A DNA stretch of 64,000 nt, taken from assembly GCF_000003815.2 (NCBI RefSeq), contig NC_049993.1, forward strand, positions 5,671,686 through 5,735,685. Direction: 5' to 3'. The notes under the pieces were generated by a model that was given only the letters and a program-made list of their open reading frames with translations, was not told where the DNA came from and did no database searches. The position numbers were made by a program, and so were the translations under genes. The DNA comes from Branchiostoma floridae. Lineage: Eukaryota > Chordata > Leptocardii > Amphioxiformes > Branchiostomatidae. Positions 44,901 to 57,670 of this stretch are shown one piece after another (within the stretch, counting starts at the first letter, position 1; each line of letters begins with the position of its first letter).

Positions 44901-47590
44901 AGACGTCTGTGGTTCACGGCAAAGTTTCTTGAAGTTTACAATGAAAGCAGCTTTTGTATTTGTCTCCAATTAGGAGCAATTTAGACGTCAGTTATTAGCG
45001 CGATGTTTACATGCAAATCAACGATGTTTTCTTTACATTTGACGGGGTAATTTTTCTAACAAAGCCAAGTTGCCCAGATATTCCCGCCGTGCCGATAGAC
45101 GTTATAATTACCAGTCCTATTCTTACAGGTTGGTGACAATGGAGTTTGTATGTCTCTTCTTTGATGAGTAATACACATCATGACTTTGCTATAATAATAA
45201 AATATAGACTGTATCATAATCACAGAGTATTCAAGTACACTATATAAGTACGCTACGTAGATGTACTACGCTGGAATATTTCTATCGCATAAACTCCATG
45301 ATATTTGAAATTCCCAACGATCCCAGTCATAATACACATCAAAATGCGGCGATATAAAGAAAAAAATAGAATGTCGGCATGTCTGTCTGGAAAATGTGGT
45401 AAGTAATCCTATTGTTGGGATCTTCAGAGGTAAAACAAACACTTGTGTCACCATCATGACAAATAGTACCACGAAAATAAAACAGGTGTGATGTGAAGAA
45501 AGTGTAGTAAGTTGTCCAGGTCTGACTGTGACATGTCACACTGTAGGTACCATACATACATATTGGCCTCCTTTGGTCAATATTGACCATGGTAAAATCC
45601 TTTTAATAGTGCCACTAAATTTATGGGAAACTTTCATATATGTAGATATACACTCTAATATGTCAAGATTTTTTAAAAGTCTGATACAATGTACAACAGA
45701 AAGGAGCAATATCAAATATGTAGGCGTTGAAATATGTGGCTTGTGTGAAAATGGAATAGTTGAAAAGTATAAAAGAGGTAAGATAGTGGCATTTCCACAC
45801 TGTGAAGGTTTAAAAACAAACCACACACAGCGTCAAACGGCGGGAAAGCTCACCTGGGCAGGTAAAACAATAGACACGTCATTACCGTCATGCCTTTGTC
45901 TTTGGTGCCGCCAAAACGCCCGCCGCTACATCAAGGGCTTTGGACTATTGGGTGCGAAAAATGTGATAAAATACACGAAAATCTAAACAAAACCTCCTGA
46001 AGAGAAGCTGAAAAAGAGGCGATAATAGCTGTGGTATAATGACGTAATGATGACGACATCTGTGTGGGACTGTGGGGAGCCATTTTGAAAGTAACGGTGG
46101 AAACAATGCAGCGTGGAAAACTTCCGCTGCCGACGGAGCACGGGTGGAAATGAAAACTAACCCAACGTTCAACGAAAAAAGATTGTTACAGTACTTCATA
46201 GAAGATGACTATATTCAGAAAAGTATCTTTCAGTAGAACTGGTGGAGTTATTTGCGTTTGCATGCTATACATGCATAGTTTCGCCCCCAAGACAAGCAAG
46301 GTCGCTTTTTGCGATGACAACAAAACTACACACTGTAAGATTTCAACGATTATAAATAACATACTACATGTAAGATCTCACATGAGTATTTAGAACTATA
46401 ACGATTTACAACATACCGAAGTTCTTATACCACACATCCAGGAAGGTCCACCCCATAAGGTTTGGGTCTGAATGAAACTCTTGGAATCACGTGGGGAGGG
46501 GCATTTAGTTCGACGATTAGAAAACCCATAATTAAGATCTTACATAAGGTCATAAGTACGGGTATCAGTGACCACCAGTATGAGCTCTATGTGGGAAGCT
46601 TCCGCATCGTTCAACCACAGGCTCTGGTCTACATAATACTTCGAAGGATATTTGCAGTACTGGACCTGTACGGTACCTGTGCTGTTTATAGATTATGCTT
46701 AGTCGAAAAGTATACGGTCGGGTATATGTTACTTTCTTTAGCAGTACTGATCCATTTACACCTTCATGGTGTAGTTTGCAGGGACTGAAGGGCCAACCTT
46801 TAAGATTAATGAGTACGTCAAATTGTTTGGCCGGTTTGTATAAGGTTCCTGAGTATCACATATGATTCGTGCGTGTCACATTAGGTTAGTACCGTACTAC
46901 TATTCGAATAGTGATTCTTGCGGTTTTCGTGAAATTCGTAGGTTTTCGCATAGTGATTCGTGCGTATCACAGAAGATTCGTAAGGTTCGTGCAAATGATT
47001 AAGCACCCCTGGACTCTGTGGCGTTAAGTTTGAAAATGGCTGCATCTAAAGCTTCATCTTGGTATGTCGTTTTTGGTGAGGAACATATACCCTACAATCT
47101 AACGTGTTTTTATTGTTTATCTACATAATACAATGTATTGGGAGCCACTTATATACTTCTGATGTTGTTTTTACGATTTCTACGGTATATGTTTTGATAT
47201 ACATATAATATGTATATTTATTTCGTACCTTACTGAGGCGAATGCTATTGTAAGCCAAACGTGGCAGAAATGGAACAGAGACAATAAAATAAGGTGTACA
47301 CTTTCTTTATTCTCAAAAGAAACAATGTGTCAGTTTTGCATGTTAAACAAACAAACAGCTGAACAAGCACATCAAGAAGCAAATGAAACAAGTGTCAAGT
47401 GAGTACGTTATCTTACAAACACATGTGTATATACATTATATACAGGAAAAAAGAAGCTACAAGTGCTGTGAAGTAAACGGTAAAAGTAACGATGGTACAG
47501 CTTTGGCAAACATGTTCCTTGCACAAGGGAAATTACAATAATCTTTGTATCTTATGTACATCTGGGGTGCTACACTTTGTAGTCGAAGTC
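38926..47590. other. Interior of the inverted duplication; repeats only
   Basis: I find no gene here. It contains a repeat unit present in at least four copies, two plus-strand (about 41.26-41.9 and 42.48-43.15 kb) and two minus-strand (about 44.2-44.9 and 44.94-45.55 kb). All share CCAGACAGACATGCCGACAT-like and ATAACGTCTATCGGCACGGC blocks. A second unit (40.47-40.83 and 45.82-46.14 kb) is also inverted. A 32-bp direct duplication (ACTCAAGCACATATTAGCCT...) is at about 43464-43527. Region 46.85-46.99 kb has short GATTCGTGCGTRTCAC repeats. The open frames here are short and unconvincing. Confidence 0.5.
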
Positions 47591-47594
47591 TTTA

Positions 47595-48503
47595 CTAAGA
47601 GCAGGACAAGAGTTCTCTCCTGGTTCTCATGGCGGCCACCTGTCGGACGCACCCGGACAGCACCTGCCGACACTCCCGCTCGAACCCCGACAGCGTGCCG
47701 CTCCCGTCGCCCCGCCGCATGTAGCTGTCCAGCACGGAGATGTACAGTTTGGCATCCACGATCTTCAGCTCGGCGATGGCGGCGTAGTTTCTGACGGTCA
47801 GCTTGCCGAAAGGTTCGTGCATACAGGCCACGGAGACGGACAGGGACCGGTCCGCTCTCAGACGTTTCAGGATCCGGCCGTACGACTCGTGGATGGGCCG
47901 CAGGTCGGCGGCAAGGGAGAAGCGGCCCGAGCGGTCTGGACTGGAGCGGCTCACCTTGGCGGCGGGCTCGGTGGTGATGTCGTCGCTGCGCCGCTTCCTC
48001 TTCGTGCTGCTCACGGAGCTGTCAGGGCTGGGCGGGAGGGATGACACCGGGGACTCGGGCGGTGACAAGACGGGAGGAGGTGTCAGTCGCCCCGAGCTGG
48101 TCGGAGACTGGGTGGAGGTGACCTCGTCGGGGCGGGTGGAGACGGGGGTGGACGGGCGGCTGTTGTCGGGAGAAGCCGCCATGACGAGACCGACGACCTT
48201 CTGGTAGCGGTGCAGCATCAGCATGGAGATGTAGAGGACGACTCCCAGGCGGCGGTGGCTGTGCATGGCGGGGCTGGAGGTCGGGTGGCACCGCTTGTCG
48301 CAGTTGTCACACAGCGGTACAACTCTGTCGCGGTTGTAGGACACGCAGACCGGGTCCAGGCAGACCCAGGCCGCCGGCAGCTCGCACCCACCACAGCGGA
48401 ACGAGCGCGCCTTGGTGTCGAAGTCGTTGGCTCTCTTCAGGACCCACTCGGCACGAGACCCGGCGTAGCCAGCGGGGCGGGGACTGTCGGCTGCTCTCTC
48501 CAT
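47595..48503 (-). CDS. Intronless B-box-like zinc-finger protein, copy 2 (302 aa)
   Basis: The inverted twin of the gene at 38008-38919. ATG at 48503; stop TAG at 47595-47597, one codon earlier than copy 1 through a CAG to TAG change. Only about half a dozen residues differ (for example R41L, T to A in VMTASPD, E to V in SEACMHE). All zinc ligands are kept. The 5' flank is also shared for about 550 bp, but the 3' flank diverges directly after the stop codon. The near-identity points to recent duplication or ongoing gene conversion between the arms. Function unknown, as for copy 1. Confidence 0.75.
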   Translation of the reverse strand: MERAADSPRPAGYAGSRAEWVLKRANDFDTKARSFRCGGCELPAAWVCLDPVCVSYNRDRVVPLCDNCDKRCHPTSSPAMHSHRRLGVVLYISMLMLHRYQKVVGLVMAASPDNSRPSTPVSTRPDEVTSTQSPTSSGRLTPPPVLSPPESPVSSLPPSPDSSVSSTKRKRRSDDITTEPAAKVSRSSPDRSGRFSLAADLRPIHESYGRILKRLRADRSLSVSVACMHEPFGKLTVRNYAAIAELKIVDAKLYISVLDSYMRRGDGSGTLSGFERECRQVLSGCVRQVAAMRTRRELLSCS

Positions 48504-49060
48504 ATCCCACGAACAAAGACGTGTAGAACTGAAGTCGGGAAGAAGTCTGCACGCTCTCGGTGGAAGTCTGGAGAAAAATGAGTGCGGACACAAGACGTGG
48601 GGCGTTTTTATGGCCAATTTTCCCGACAAAAGTGATTGAATAACAAAGGCGGAAAGTATCGGCGCCACGTGCGGCAGATGTTCCCGAGGAGCGCCTCAAG
48701 AGATACCGGCGGTCCGACCGGTCCGACAAGTCGCCTCTTGCCGACGGCGGGTCCCTAGTCAAACAGAACCAAACATGACAACAAGCCAAATCCTTTGTTC
48801 ATTTTTCAAATGTTTGGCCGGTCTCTTTTGCGGTAAAACTGCATGTTATATTAACACTTAAAAACTGCACTCACAAGCCGCTTGTGGCGGAAGATTCTAA
48901 AGGTTCTCAGACAAATCAAGCTTGTTTAAATGCGATAAAACGTGGAGTGGGATATATTCAAGCCAAGCCAAATCCTTTGTTCTTAACTTGAGAATTTTCG
49001 GTGTTTCTTTTATGTTCTGTGTAAAGCACGTATTATATTGATAAATACAGACTACACGTA

Positions 49061-52000
49061 CATGCCGTTTTCTATGCATGATTCTAACGGGTTTTAATGA
49101 AATCAAACTTTGAAGTTATTAAACGTCAAATATAATATACCGTATAGATATTTTATTTATCTTTAGAACAAAGGGAATCCTTTTTACCGTTACATCTCTA
49201 ATATATACTACTATACAACCAAAAGTCTGACTTGGTGAACTGGCGTTTGTGAAAGTTTTGACTGATAAAAGACATTTCTTATTCTTACAAAAATGTCCTT
49301 TGTTTCTGTGGATGAAGAGTTCTAAATTGTTTGTACCATGGAGTCAATGAATCTTGATATACATCTTTAAGCGTCAGACACGTTTATGTTTTATTGGTCC
49401 CTCGAGATTGTAAAATGATGGCGTGCCTCGGTAAAGATTGTGTAGATATTTGTCTCGTGCCGTACCATTCAGAAACATCATTTTCCAATCAACGTACTTT
49501 GCATATTCTTAAGATTTATTAAAAGATACATAAAGCTCAGGATGTGTTCAGGTTGGTAAAATGGTGCGATTTTTAATTAGGACTGAGTAAAAGATACTGT
49601 AATTCACTTTGTCTTCTTGGTACCAAACTTTCACGGTCTGAGACTATTTAACTTGTTCTCGGAACTAAATGTTCACTGTCGCGGCAAGTGCACATGAAAA
49701 AGTCTGTGTATTATTTGTTATCAGTAATGATAAGTTCACGTTACAATCGTCCCCGTGAAAACCGTGAACATAACAGTACATTGAAAAAAATGATGAATTA
49801 CAGTATATACACAGAGCTCAGGTTGTCTTTAGGTTGGCATAGCAATACTATTCCTACTTTGTAGTTGTAAATGAAGAAAGAATGTAACTGCAGGACATTT
49901 CCATGATTATAGATGTAGAACCATGGAACATACGTATACATGTACCTATATGCTGGACTGAACATTAATTCCCTTGACTTCATGTTTTGTTAGACAGAGG
50001 CTGTTACATTCTTATACAATGGCTTTCAATTCTTATGGTCGAAACATTCTAGCCGGAAGAAACCCAGATTTGCAAAGCTGTCGCATGATAGGCGTTTGTT
50101 AATTCGTCTGTACACTTTGCAGACCCCCCAGTCTAGCGTCAGCTGGAGATGTCTTGATATGCGACATCGTTGTCGCTAGGGGCGTTTTGATACAGGTTTT
50201 CATTCCGCTAAACTCTTAAACAAACATAAGCTTCCGAAAGAGATTTTGCTTTGGCTAAGTTTAGACGATGAGTATGTAATGAATTGATCCAAGGTTCTGG
50301 CCTTCCCGTTTACAAAAGTTTATTTTATCAGTCATAAAAGATGTTGGACCAATCCAGGTTGTGGTTGTCGGTACACCGCCGCAAGGCCGGAAACCATCAG
50401 AAAGGGCGTCACGGTAGAACCAGGTGTGACACGCAGGTGATTTCAACGGAGCTTTGTTCTACCTGCCTGTACGTTAGTGCTACACCTGTCGCAGTTAGTG
50501 GCTTTTCTAAGTTGTCTACATACGGAATTAAGGAATGCGCTTTGTGTGTGAAATTCCCACGAGTTTCGTAATTGTCGTTTCCTACTCCCATATAGTTCCA
50601 ATGACAACGCGTACAATGAGATGTGTTAGTCACACATTTAAAAGGAAGGATTTGCTACCGTAAATGTGCAAATAAGCTGTGTGAGGGGAATGGGGGGGGG
50701 GGGGGGTAACCCGTTTACCAGGCCCGAAGTCTATCTCTACCCCGAATCGAAGACTATATTAAACAAGTCTAGAACAGAGGATACAGAAATGTATAATTGT
50801 AACAACGTTAACTAACAACAAGAAGTCGCGACGCAGTACCACGGCATGACGCTGGAATCGAAGCGCACCTTCACATCTTCGGCCTACCCGCATACACCCC
50901 CCCCCCGTCAATGTAAAAAAAAATGAACGTCCACAAAACCCTCACTCACTCCTTCTCTCTTGCATCCCCCCCTCCCCTTCCCCCACGCACACGCACACGA
51001 TTCAAGGTTGATGGCTCACTCACGCCCTCATGCGACATAAATACGAACTGTACCACAAACAATCGCAGCAGAGCTTGCATATTGCACCGGTCAATCACAT
51101 ACACAGACAAACAGGTCAAAATTTTCAGAAGGTAATGATAAAAATATTGAAGGGTGAGAGGTAAAATGCTGACTCATTTATCTGCTTTATTGAGATACGA
51201 TCAGTAGCCAAGCGAAGACAATTCTGTGCACGGGCTCTGTGTTATGGTATTCGTATAGAGCTTCCCACCTTTGTCTGCCATGGCGACAAACTCAAAGACA
51301 TAATCTTGGGTAGGAATGTGAACGAAATCTTCCATTTCCGTCCCACAGATCACGGGTGTGTGTTAGGAAGTAATCTTAAGCCAGATATACGGCTTCTTCT
51401 TCAGCTTCTTGCCTTTGAAAAGTTCTTGGTGAAATTTTTCTCACCTCCCCATACTTTCCAAGTGTCTAGCAATTATTCCTGTAACTGTTGAAGAAATCAA
51501 ACATTTCATATTCCTCTGTGAAATTTTCTCCATGTTTTTTTCGCTAATTTTATCTATGCTTTTTCCTACCATAATGTGGAACTTTGTACCCGAGCCAAAC
51601 CTGTGGTACCAACTTTGAACACGGGCCAAACCAGCGTCCCCATCCTTCAAGTCTCCAGTTACACCATTTTCCGCTAGGCGGTCAACCTTAGCTTGTAGTA
51701 GTACGGTACCCGGGCCAGGGGGAACGGACCCGTACACACATCAGACAAACAAACAAACTGAAAACAAATACCTTCCTTTTTTTAAATGAAGGTATCAAAA
51801 CTCCAAGACGACAGACTGTGGGTTACAGGTTTCTTGGAAGACGTGGGTAGTGCGTGCGTCATACAGAGATCATTGGTATGAGGCTTTTAATTCTGAATTT
51901 CTGTAGTATCAAGAGCATATGGCAAATGACGTGATTTTGACCACTCATCCTCCTTGGCTTTGACTAAGTGGTTTTGACTGAGTCTGGAATAAAGAGAGAG

Positions 52001-54471
52001 ACGGAATAAATGTAAAGCTAGTCATGGCACCTAGTCATGGAGTGGGATTTAAGGGGGTGTGCGTTTTTAACTTGGACAGCGATACAGTTGCCCCCCCTCC
52101 CCCATCATGGATCTTGGCTTGTCTTTTGGGCGGATCGCTATGTGCTCACTTATGGAAAGTCACCAAGTGTAGATTTTTGTGGTGTCTCAGGACCTCTGTA
52201 TTTGCCGTGTGTGCCAGGGACTTACCGGCCTCATGATACATCAGAGCATAACACTTTGTCTTCAATTCCAACCCTGGAGATATTTCTACGCCGCCATTCT
52301 ATTTTTTCTTTTGCCTACCAAAGTAGCAAATAATTCGTAGCCAGTGATTCAAAGGATTGAACGTGCACGTGTATATCACGGATCAACCGTGTTTCCTTCA
52401 CAAATAGAAAGAACAACAATAAAACATCGATACTCCCTCACAATACTGAAGAAAAGGCAATTCCTTTGCAAGCTCTTATACTCACTAAACAATCACTAGT
52501 AAGAGAAGTATTTTGACGCCGTGATGTTTATTTTGAGTGCCTGTTATGTCTTCACGTACACTTCTTCTGAGAAAACAGAGAGTCGATAAAACCACATTAC
52601 AAGTACATAATTTTACATAATATCCTCATTGACAGTGCATTCAATGTCATAGTAATTTCTCATTCCATCAATCATTATTACTAGACTATATACTCAGTGT
52701 CCCCAGATGTCATCTTGAATTGAAAACCTATTCCATCCCAGTTGAATAATCTGTATTACCGTGTGCCCCAAGACTATACAAAGCCTTGTAAGCTGGCTCC
52801 CATATGTTATCGCCTGAACGCGCTGGGAGATTATGAATGAGAGCCGATTAATTCAATTGATCCCTGGATCCAGAAGGGGCATTAATCGCACAGAGGTAGC
52901 CTCCTATGGCTTATTAACTTGCACACACACACGTGACACAGGAGGCAATTACTAGTAGGCTTAAGGCAGGCCTAATTAATATTTTCATGCGAAGAAACAC
53001 TCAAAGGAAGCTGAATATTGTCAGGGTGACAAAAATAGAAAACCTCTATTAGCGCTGGCGACATGTCCCGGGTTTTTTCCACGCTTGAATGCTTCTGTGA
53101 GTAATGAATGCCTCAGCCAGTCGTGGTGTTCATTTACTTTTCATAACTCCACCTTCCGTTACCCCCTGCTCTTTACGCATGCAGTGAATGAAGATTTAGA
53201 AGAAACACTGTCCCTGCGCGGCCTCTGAAAGGCTATTAGGCTTGTACCTTTACATTAAGATGCTGGTAATCTAGTGCTGCTTGATCCTTACAATTTCCTG
53301 CTTCAAACAGATGTACTTTGAGATAGGATTAAAGGTTCAATTGATCTCGAGCAGAGGTCAGATTAACTAAAAACTCAAAGGGCGGCACGCCCTCAAGAAA
53401 GTCAATAGCAGAAAATGCAGCTAGAAGAAAATTTACATAGCGGTTACACTTAAAGGTTGAGAAGATTATAATGAATATATCATGGTACCGCAATCGTATG
53501 CGATACAAAGGCTTCAATTTGTACTACTTGACAATATTTCATGGAAACTAATCTACTCCATGTATATGGGTTAACACCTACTTATATGTAGTTTCTCATG
53601 TAACTGCTGTGTTTTATCTACATTGCAATGATTGTAATATGTCAGTATGCAGTTGAATAACTATAGGCCATTCTACATACTAAGTACATCGAAGGGCACA
53701 GCAGACGACAAACAAGTAAAATACATCATACATATAATGAAATGATATACTGCAAAGATGTCAACACACAGCCAAAGATACACACTTGTGTACAGTACGC
53801 TGTTGGCAAGAACACTATACAAAGTCATTTTGCTAGCATATTGACAAATGAGCAACTAACGTTACTTCTACATTGAGCACTTCTACATTTCTCCTGACAG
53901 AATATAGAACGAAGTTCTACTCAATTGACTTGATTACTCAGTTCAGATCAGTTCATCATCGTATGTGCGAGGTTCCGTGAATAATGCTGTTCCAGACATC
54001 TCTTTCTAGCATGGAAACCGAAGTATAACATAATTTGATTACTTAGTAATATTACAAAGATACAAGTAACGCACAAGATATGCCACACTTCTGGCAATGG
54101 TGAGATCGTTTAGCTACCTTTTAAAGTATTTACAATCAAAACATCTAACGTTACAATGATCACTTCCGAAACAGCTCAAATATACCATAAAATCTAGAGA
54201 TGTACAACAAATAGTTGACAATAACATTTGAACTTTTTCAAACAAGCCAATGAATAAAGTAGCTAGCTATATCGAGTGGGAGGGGCCAGTTACAGCCCTG
54301 GACAGCAGGGTTTGTGTTACACAGACTATTTAAAAGTTATCTTATGAATTCTTCCCTCATCCATTCTTTCCACATACCCTAGCTATCTGAGGATTACTCT
54401 CTCTATGTTTTATCCAATCGATGTTATACCTACATGTAAGATTCCTCATTGATAGACTGTAAACTATAAGT
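49061..54471. other. Non-coding spacer; includes a candidate regulatory block
   Basis: No exon is recognised. Low-complexity tracts lie near 50690-50707 (G run) and 50896-50990 (C- and CA-rich). A segment at about 51560-51700 resembles one near 25590-25660 (CTCCAGTTACACCAT, CCCGGGCCA-type), so is probably repetitive. The block at 52680-53260 is annotated separately. Confidence 0.45.
52680..53260. promoter_or_regulatory. Candidate enhancer-like block rich in homeodomain core sites
   Basis: About 580 bp with no open frame and no repeat structure carries many TAAT cores, including GAGCCGATTAATTCAATTGA, GGGGCATTAATCGCACAG, GGCTTATTAACTT, AGGCAATTACTAG and CCTAATTAATATTTTCATG. Composition and density differ from the surrounding repeat-laden DNA. 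Reading it as a regulatory element is inference; it lies beyond the 3' end of the minus-strand GPCR. Confidence 0.3.
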
Positions 54472-57400
54472 CTACAATGATCGTCTGCGTACCAGTCCGA
54501 AGAAACCCTCTCGAAGCTGAGGGTTCCGATAGGCGTAGATGATCGGGTTGGAGAAGGTGGACAGCAGAGAGAACAGCACGGCGAACCGCTGCCATGGACC
54601 GTCGGTGGTGGTGGAGACTTCGTCCCCCAGCGCGTTGCTTCGGATGATGACAGCGAAGTACGGAGCCCAGGAAACCACATAGGCCACCACGATGAGAAGA
54701 ACCATGGTGGCCGTTCTCATTCGAGCTTTGAACTCCGGGGAGATCACATGCTGGGTTCCGACCCAAGCCAACGGGACCGGTTGCTCCTGGAGCTGTCCAG
54801 GAGATCCCTGGAGATATCAGATATATTTGAGATATCAAAAGAAAGCAAAACTTCAATATGCTAAAAGCCTAGTTGCAGTCATAAATGACACTGTGTTATC
54901 TAAAGAGGTTACAAGGAAATGTATCAAGGAAAAAAATATCCTACTGGAGAAATCTGATCCAGTCTGTCACCGTGTTCGGTGAAGGTGACCTCTGCTGAGG
55001 CGACCTCTGACAAGGAGATAGCCTGGACGCACGGCTGGCCATGGGGTGACGTGAAGGTGGTCTCTTCCGGCGAGAAGGGGGAGAAGAAATGCTCGTCATG
55101 GACACGGCCTTCTTCTGACGTCTCCGGGCTGTGGCGAGACTCAGGGCTGGGCAGACGGGTCGGCTGGACCGCGATGGTCTCCCCGTACTCAATCTCCGAC
55201 CGGGTCTCGGGGTTGATCCTGCTGTGCTGGCGTCGTTTTAACTCACGCCAGATCCTTCAAAAGGGAAATGTCTCAAGATGAGTAAAATAATTTAATTAAT
55301 GAAATATCTACTTGTACAACTGCACACACGTTTTGCTACTTTGTATTGTTGTGTACACATTATTGTGTGCACATTCGGGCCAGAGCCCACAGAGCATTTT
55401 TCTACCGCGTACCGATCAACGGTACTCTGGAACAGCCTTTCTACCACCCTTGTCTACTGCCACTCGTACTACACGCCTCCTTCAAAAGGCAATACTGGGA
55501 CTGTCCGGGCAACCTTACATAATGTATGTATGCACTGACAATGACCTCTCGATATAGATATCGCCGTAGATACAAGTGTAGATGCTATATACGCTATCTT
55601 ATACCATGTATTTGTGATAGATTTCATGTACTTCAAATATTGTTATTGACAACTTTCCTGTCCTTGTCCTTGCAATAGCCAAGGGCTAATTTGGGCAACC
55701 CTGGTTGTGCGTGCTGAACAGCATAAATGAATAAATGTAATTGATAGGTCATGTGCCAGACAACCTGCACATTGCCTATCTACACGTGAATGTACATAAT
55801 GGTAATCCATTCATTAAAATTGTGTATCACGACTGGTGCATGAAAGGGCTCTAACATGTACAATTACATTTTCTATCACTGATGTTTTGAAGCATAAATG
55901 AAGTTCTCAATAAGCTACCTTTCCATTAACGACTTGGTTTTTCCAAGGAGCAATGATTGCAGTGATTGTATTTGTAGCATGTATGTACTCTTCTCTCCCA
56001 GGGTTAGCCCTTGACAATAGCCTACGGCTAGTTGGGCAGCCCTGTTGTTTGTAAGCAGCTGAACGAATAGATAAATAAAAAGATAAATAAAAGCATTATT
56101 ATACAACGTCAAACATTAAGCTTTCTTGTACTACATTCAGAATAAAAGTTACCCACGTTATGTTAAAACTAAGTTAGATCTTAGTTTTTACACTGTCTTA
56201 CTTGCAATAGCAGTACAGCATGATGATCACAGTCACTGCGATAGAAATGTTCACCATGGCCTGTCTGCTCTTCCGAGCTGTGCCCAGATATCTGAAGGAT
56301 ACACGGTAAAACTGCAAATCGTACGTGCACATTTTGATGAAAAATAACTGCATAAGTAAACATTGTTACATTATAAATGCAAACGTTATTTAGACATTAT
56401 ATGTAAAGCCACTACAGAACTGTTCTTGTGTCAATATTTCGTTTCCGTGTTACACAACATGTGATATCATATAATATAATCCGCACACATGTCGTGCAAA
56501 TTTAATTGCAGGTTGTGCACATTCGTAGAAAAATGACTCCTGGGTCAGCTTAAAATGCGCTTAATGTGCCGAGGAAGACATTATCATTAGGACTGTGGAT
56601 TCATAGTAGAAGCTGGAGGGCTTAAGCTCCAATTAAGATTCTACCATGGTCAATATTGACCAAGGAGGCCATCTATACAGCCGCAAGATGTATGTTCTCC
56701 CCATGTGTGACTTAAGATAAGGCATCAAAGTAAAGACACTAATGTGGAAAGACAGGCATACTTGCAGACGAAGAGAGGTGGGTGGAAGTAGTTGTTCCAT
56801 CCTTCAAACAGAGGATGCACCATCGTTACCATGGCAAGGAGGAGCGTCAGACCAATCAGGAGAGCGGTGCGCAGTGACGTCATGTTTTTGCTGTACTTTA
56901 AAGGATCACAGATGTACCTAGAAGGACCCATTTGTTGTTTTAGTGTAGAATCTATGCAGGGAAATGAACTGGATAGGCTACAACCTACTGAACACATTAA
57001 CATGCACAATATACCGATATAGGCAAGTGAATGACAGATGGCCTCCCACATATACCGATGCGCATACATGTATACGTAGCTTCACTATGTATCAATATAT
57101 ACTGTTCTGGACATATTCTTTAACGTACCCTTAACACCTCTTTAGCACTTGGCACTTAGTTCTTCCTTTGCCTTACCGCCTGTCTCACCCGGTCACTCCT
57201 CCCCATTTACTCTTCCATAAAATCCATTAAGTATTTCAAACTGCGGAGGTGTTTTGTAAAAGAAGGTCGACCCCCGTGATTTGAGGCTGTCATGTCACAA
57301 TATGGAAACATAAAAGGGGGATTTGGACAGGAAGCATCCCCCATTCCGCGACCTTGACCCTCAGACACCTCAGCTGCACCGTGAGGGAAATTTCAGAGTC

Positions 57401-57603
57401 TTAGAACTTGTCTTACAAGTCACGCCAGGGAATCTTAGAAGTTGTCTTACAAGTCACGCCAGGGAATATGTAATCAAAGACTCACTGATAGACACTGTCT
57501 AAAAGCTTTTTCAGATGTGTGAAAGTCAAACAGTCTGGGTATCCCGGATTGATATGACGCGCCCAAACGGATTTGCCAGTTGCATGTAAAAGTAAAAAGA
57601 GAG

Positions 57604-57670
<67 letters not shown>

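Larger units (their letters stand above)
37455..49060. repeat. ~11.6-kb imperfect inverted duplication
   Basis: Three matched pairs share roughly one centre. 37.46-38.92 kb pairs with 47.59-49.05 kb (midpoint about 43.26). 40.47-40.83 pairs with 45.82-46.14 (about 43.32). 41.26-41.87 pairs with 45.0-45.5 (about 43.4). Identical inverted stretches include the one at 40707-40765 against 45876-45935, and the one at 41727-41782 against 45077-45134. A further plus-strand copy of the inner unit lies at 42.48-43.12 kb and a further minus-strand copy at 44.2-44.9 kb. The outer arms contain the two intact zinc-finger genes. The segments 38.93-40.47 and 46.14-47.59 kb do not match each other. Confidence 0.8.

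Noticed and set aside
51441-51737. 98-codon minus-strand frame
   Set aside because: No recognisable domain; part of the segment resembles repetitive sequence near 25.6 kb.
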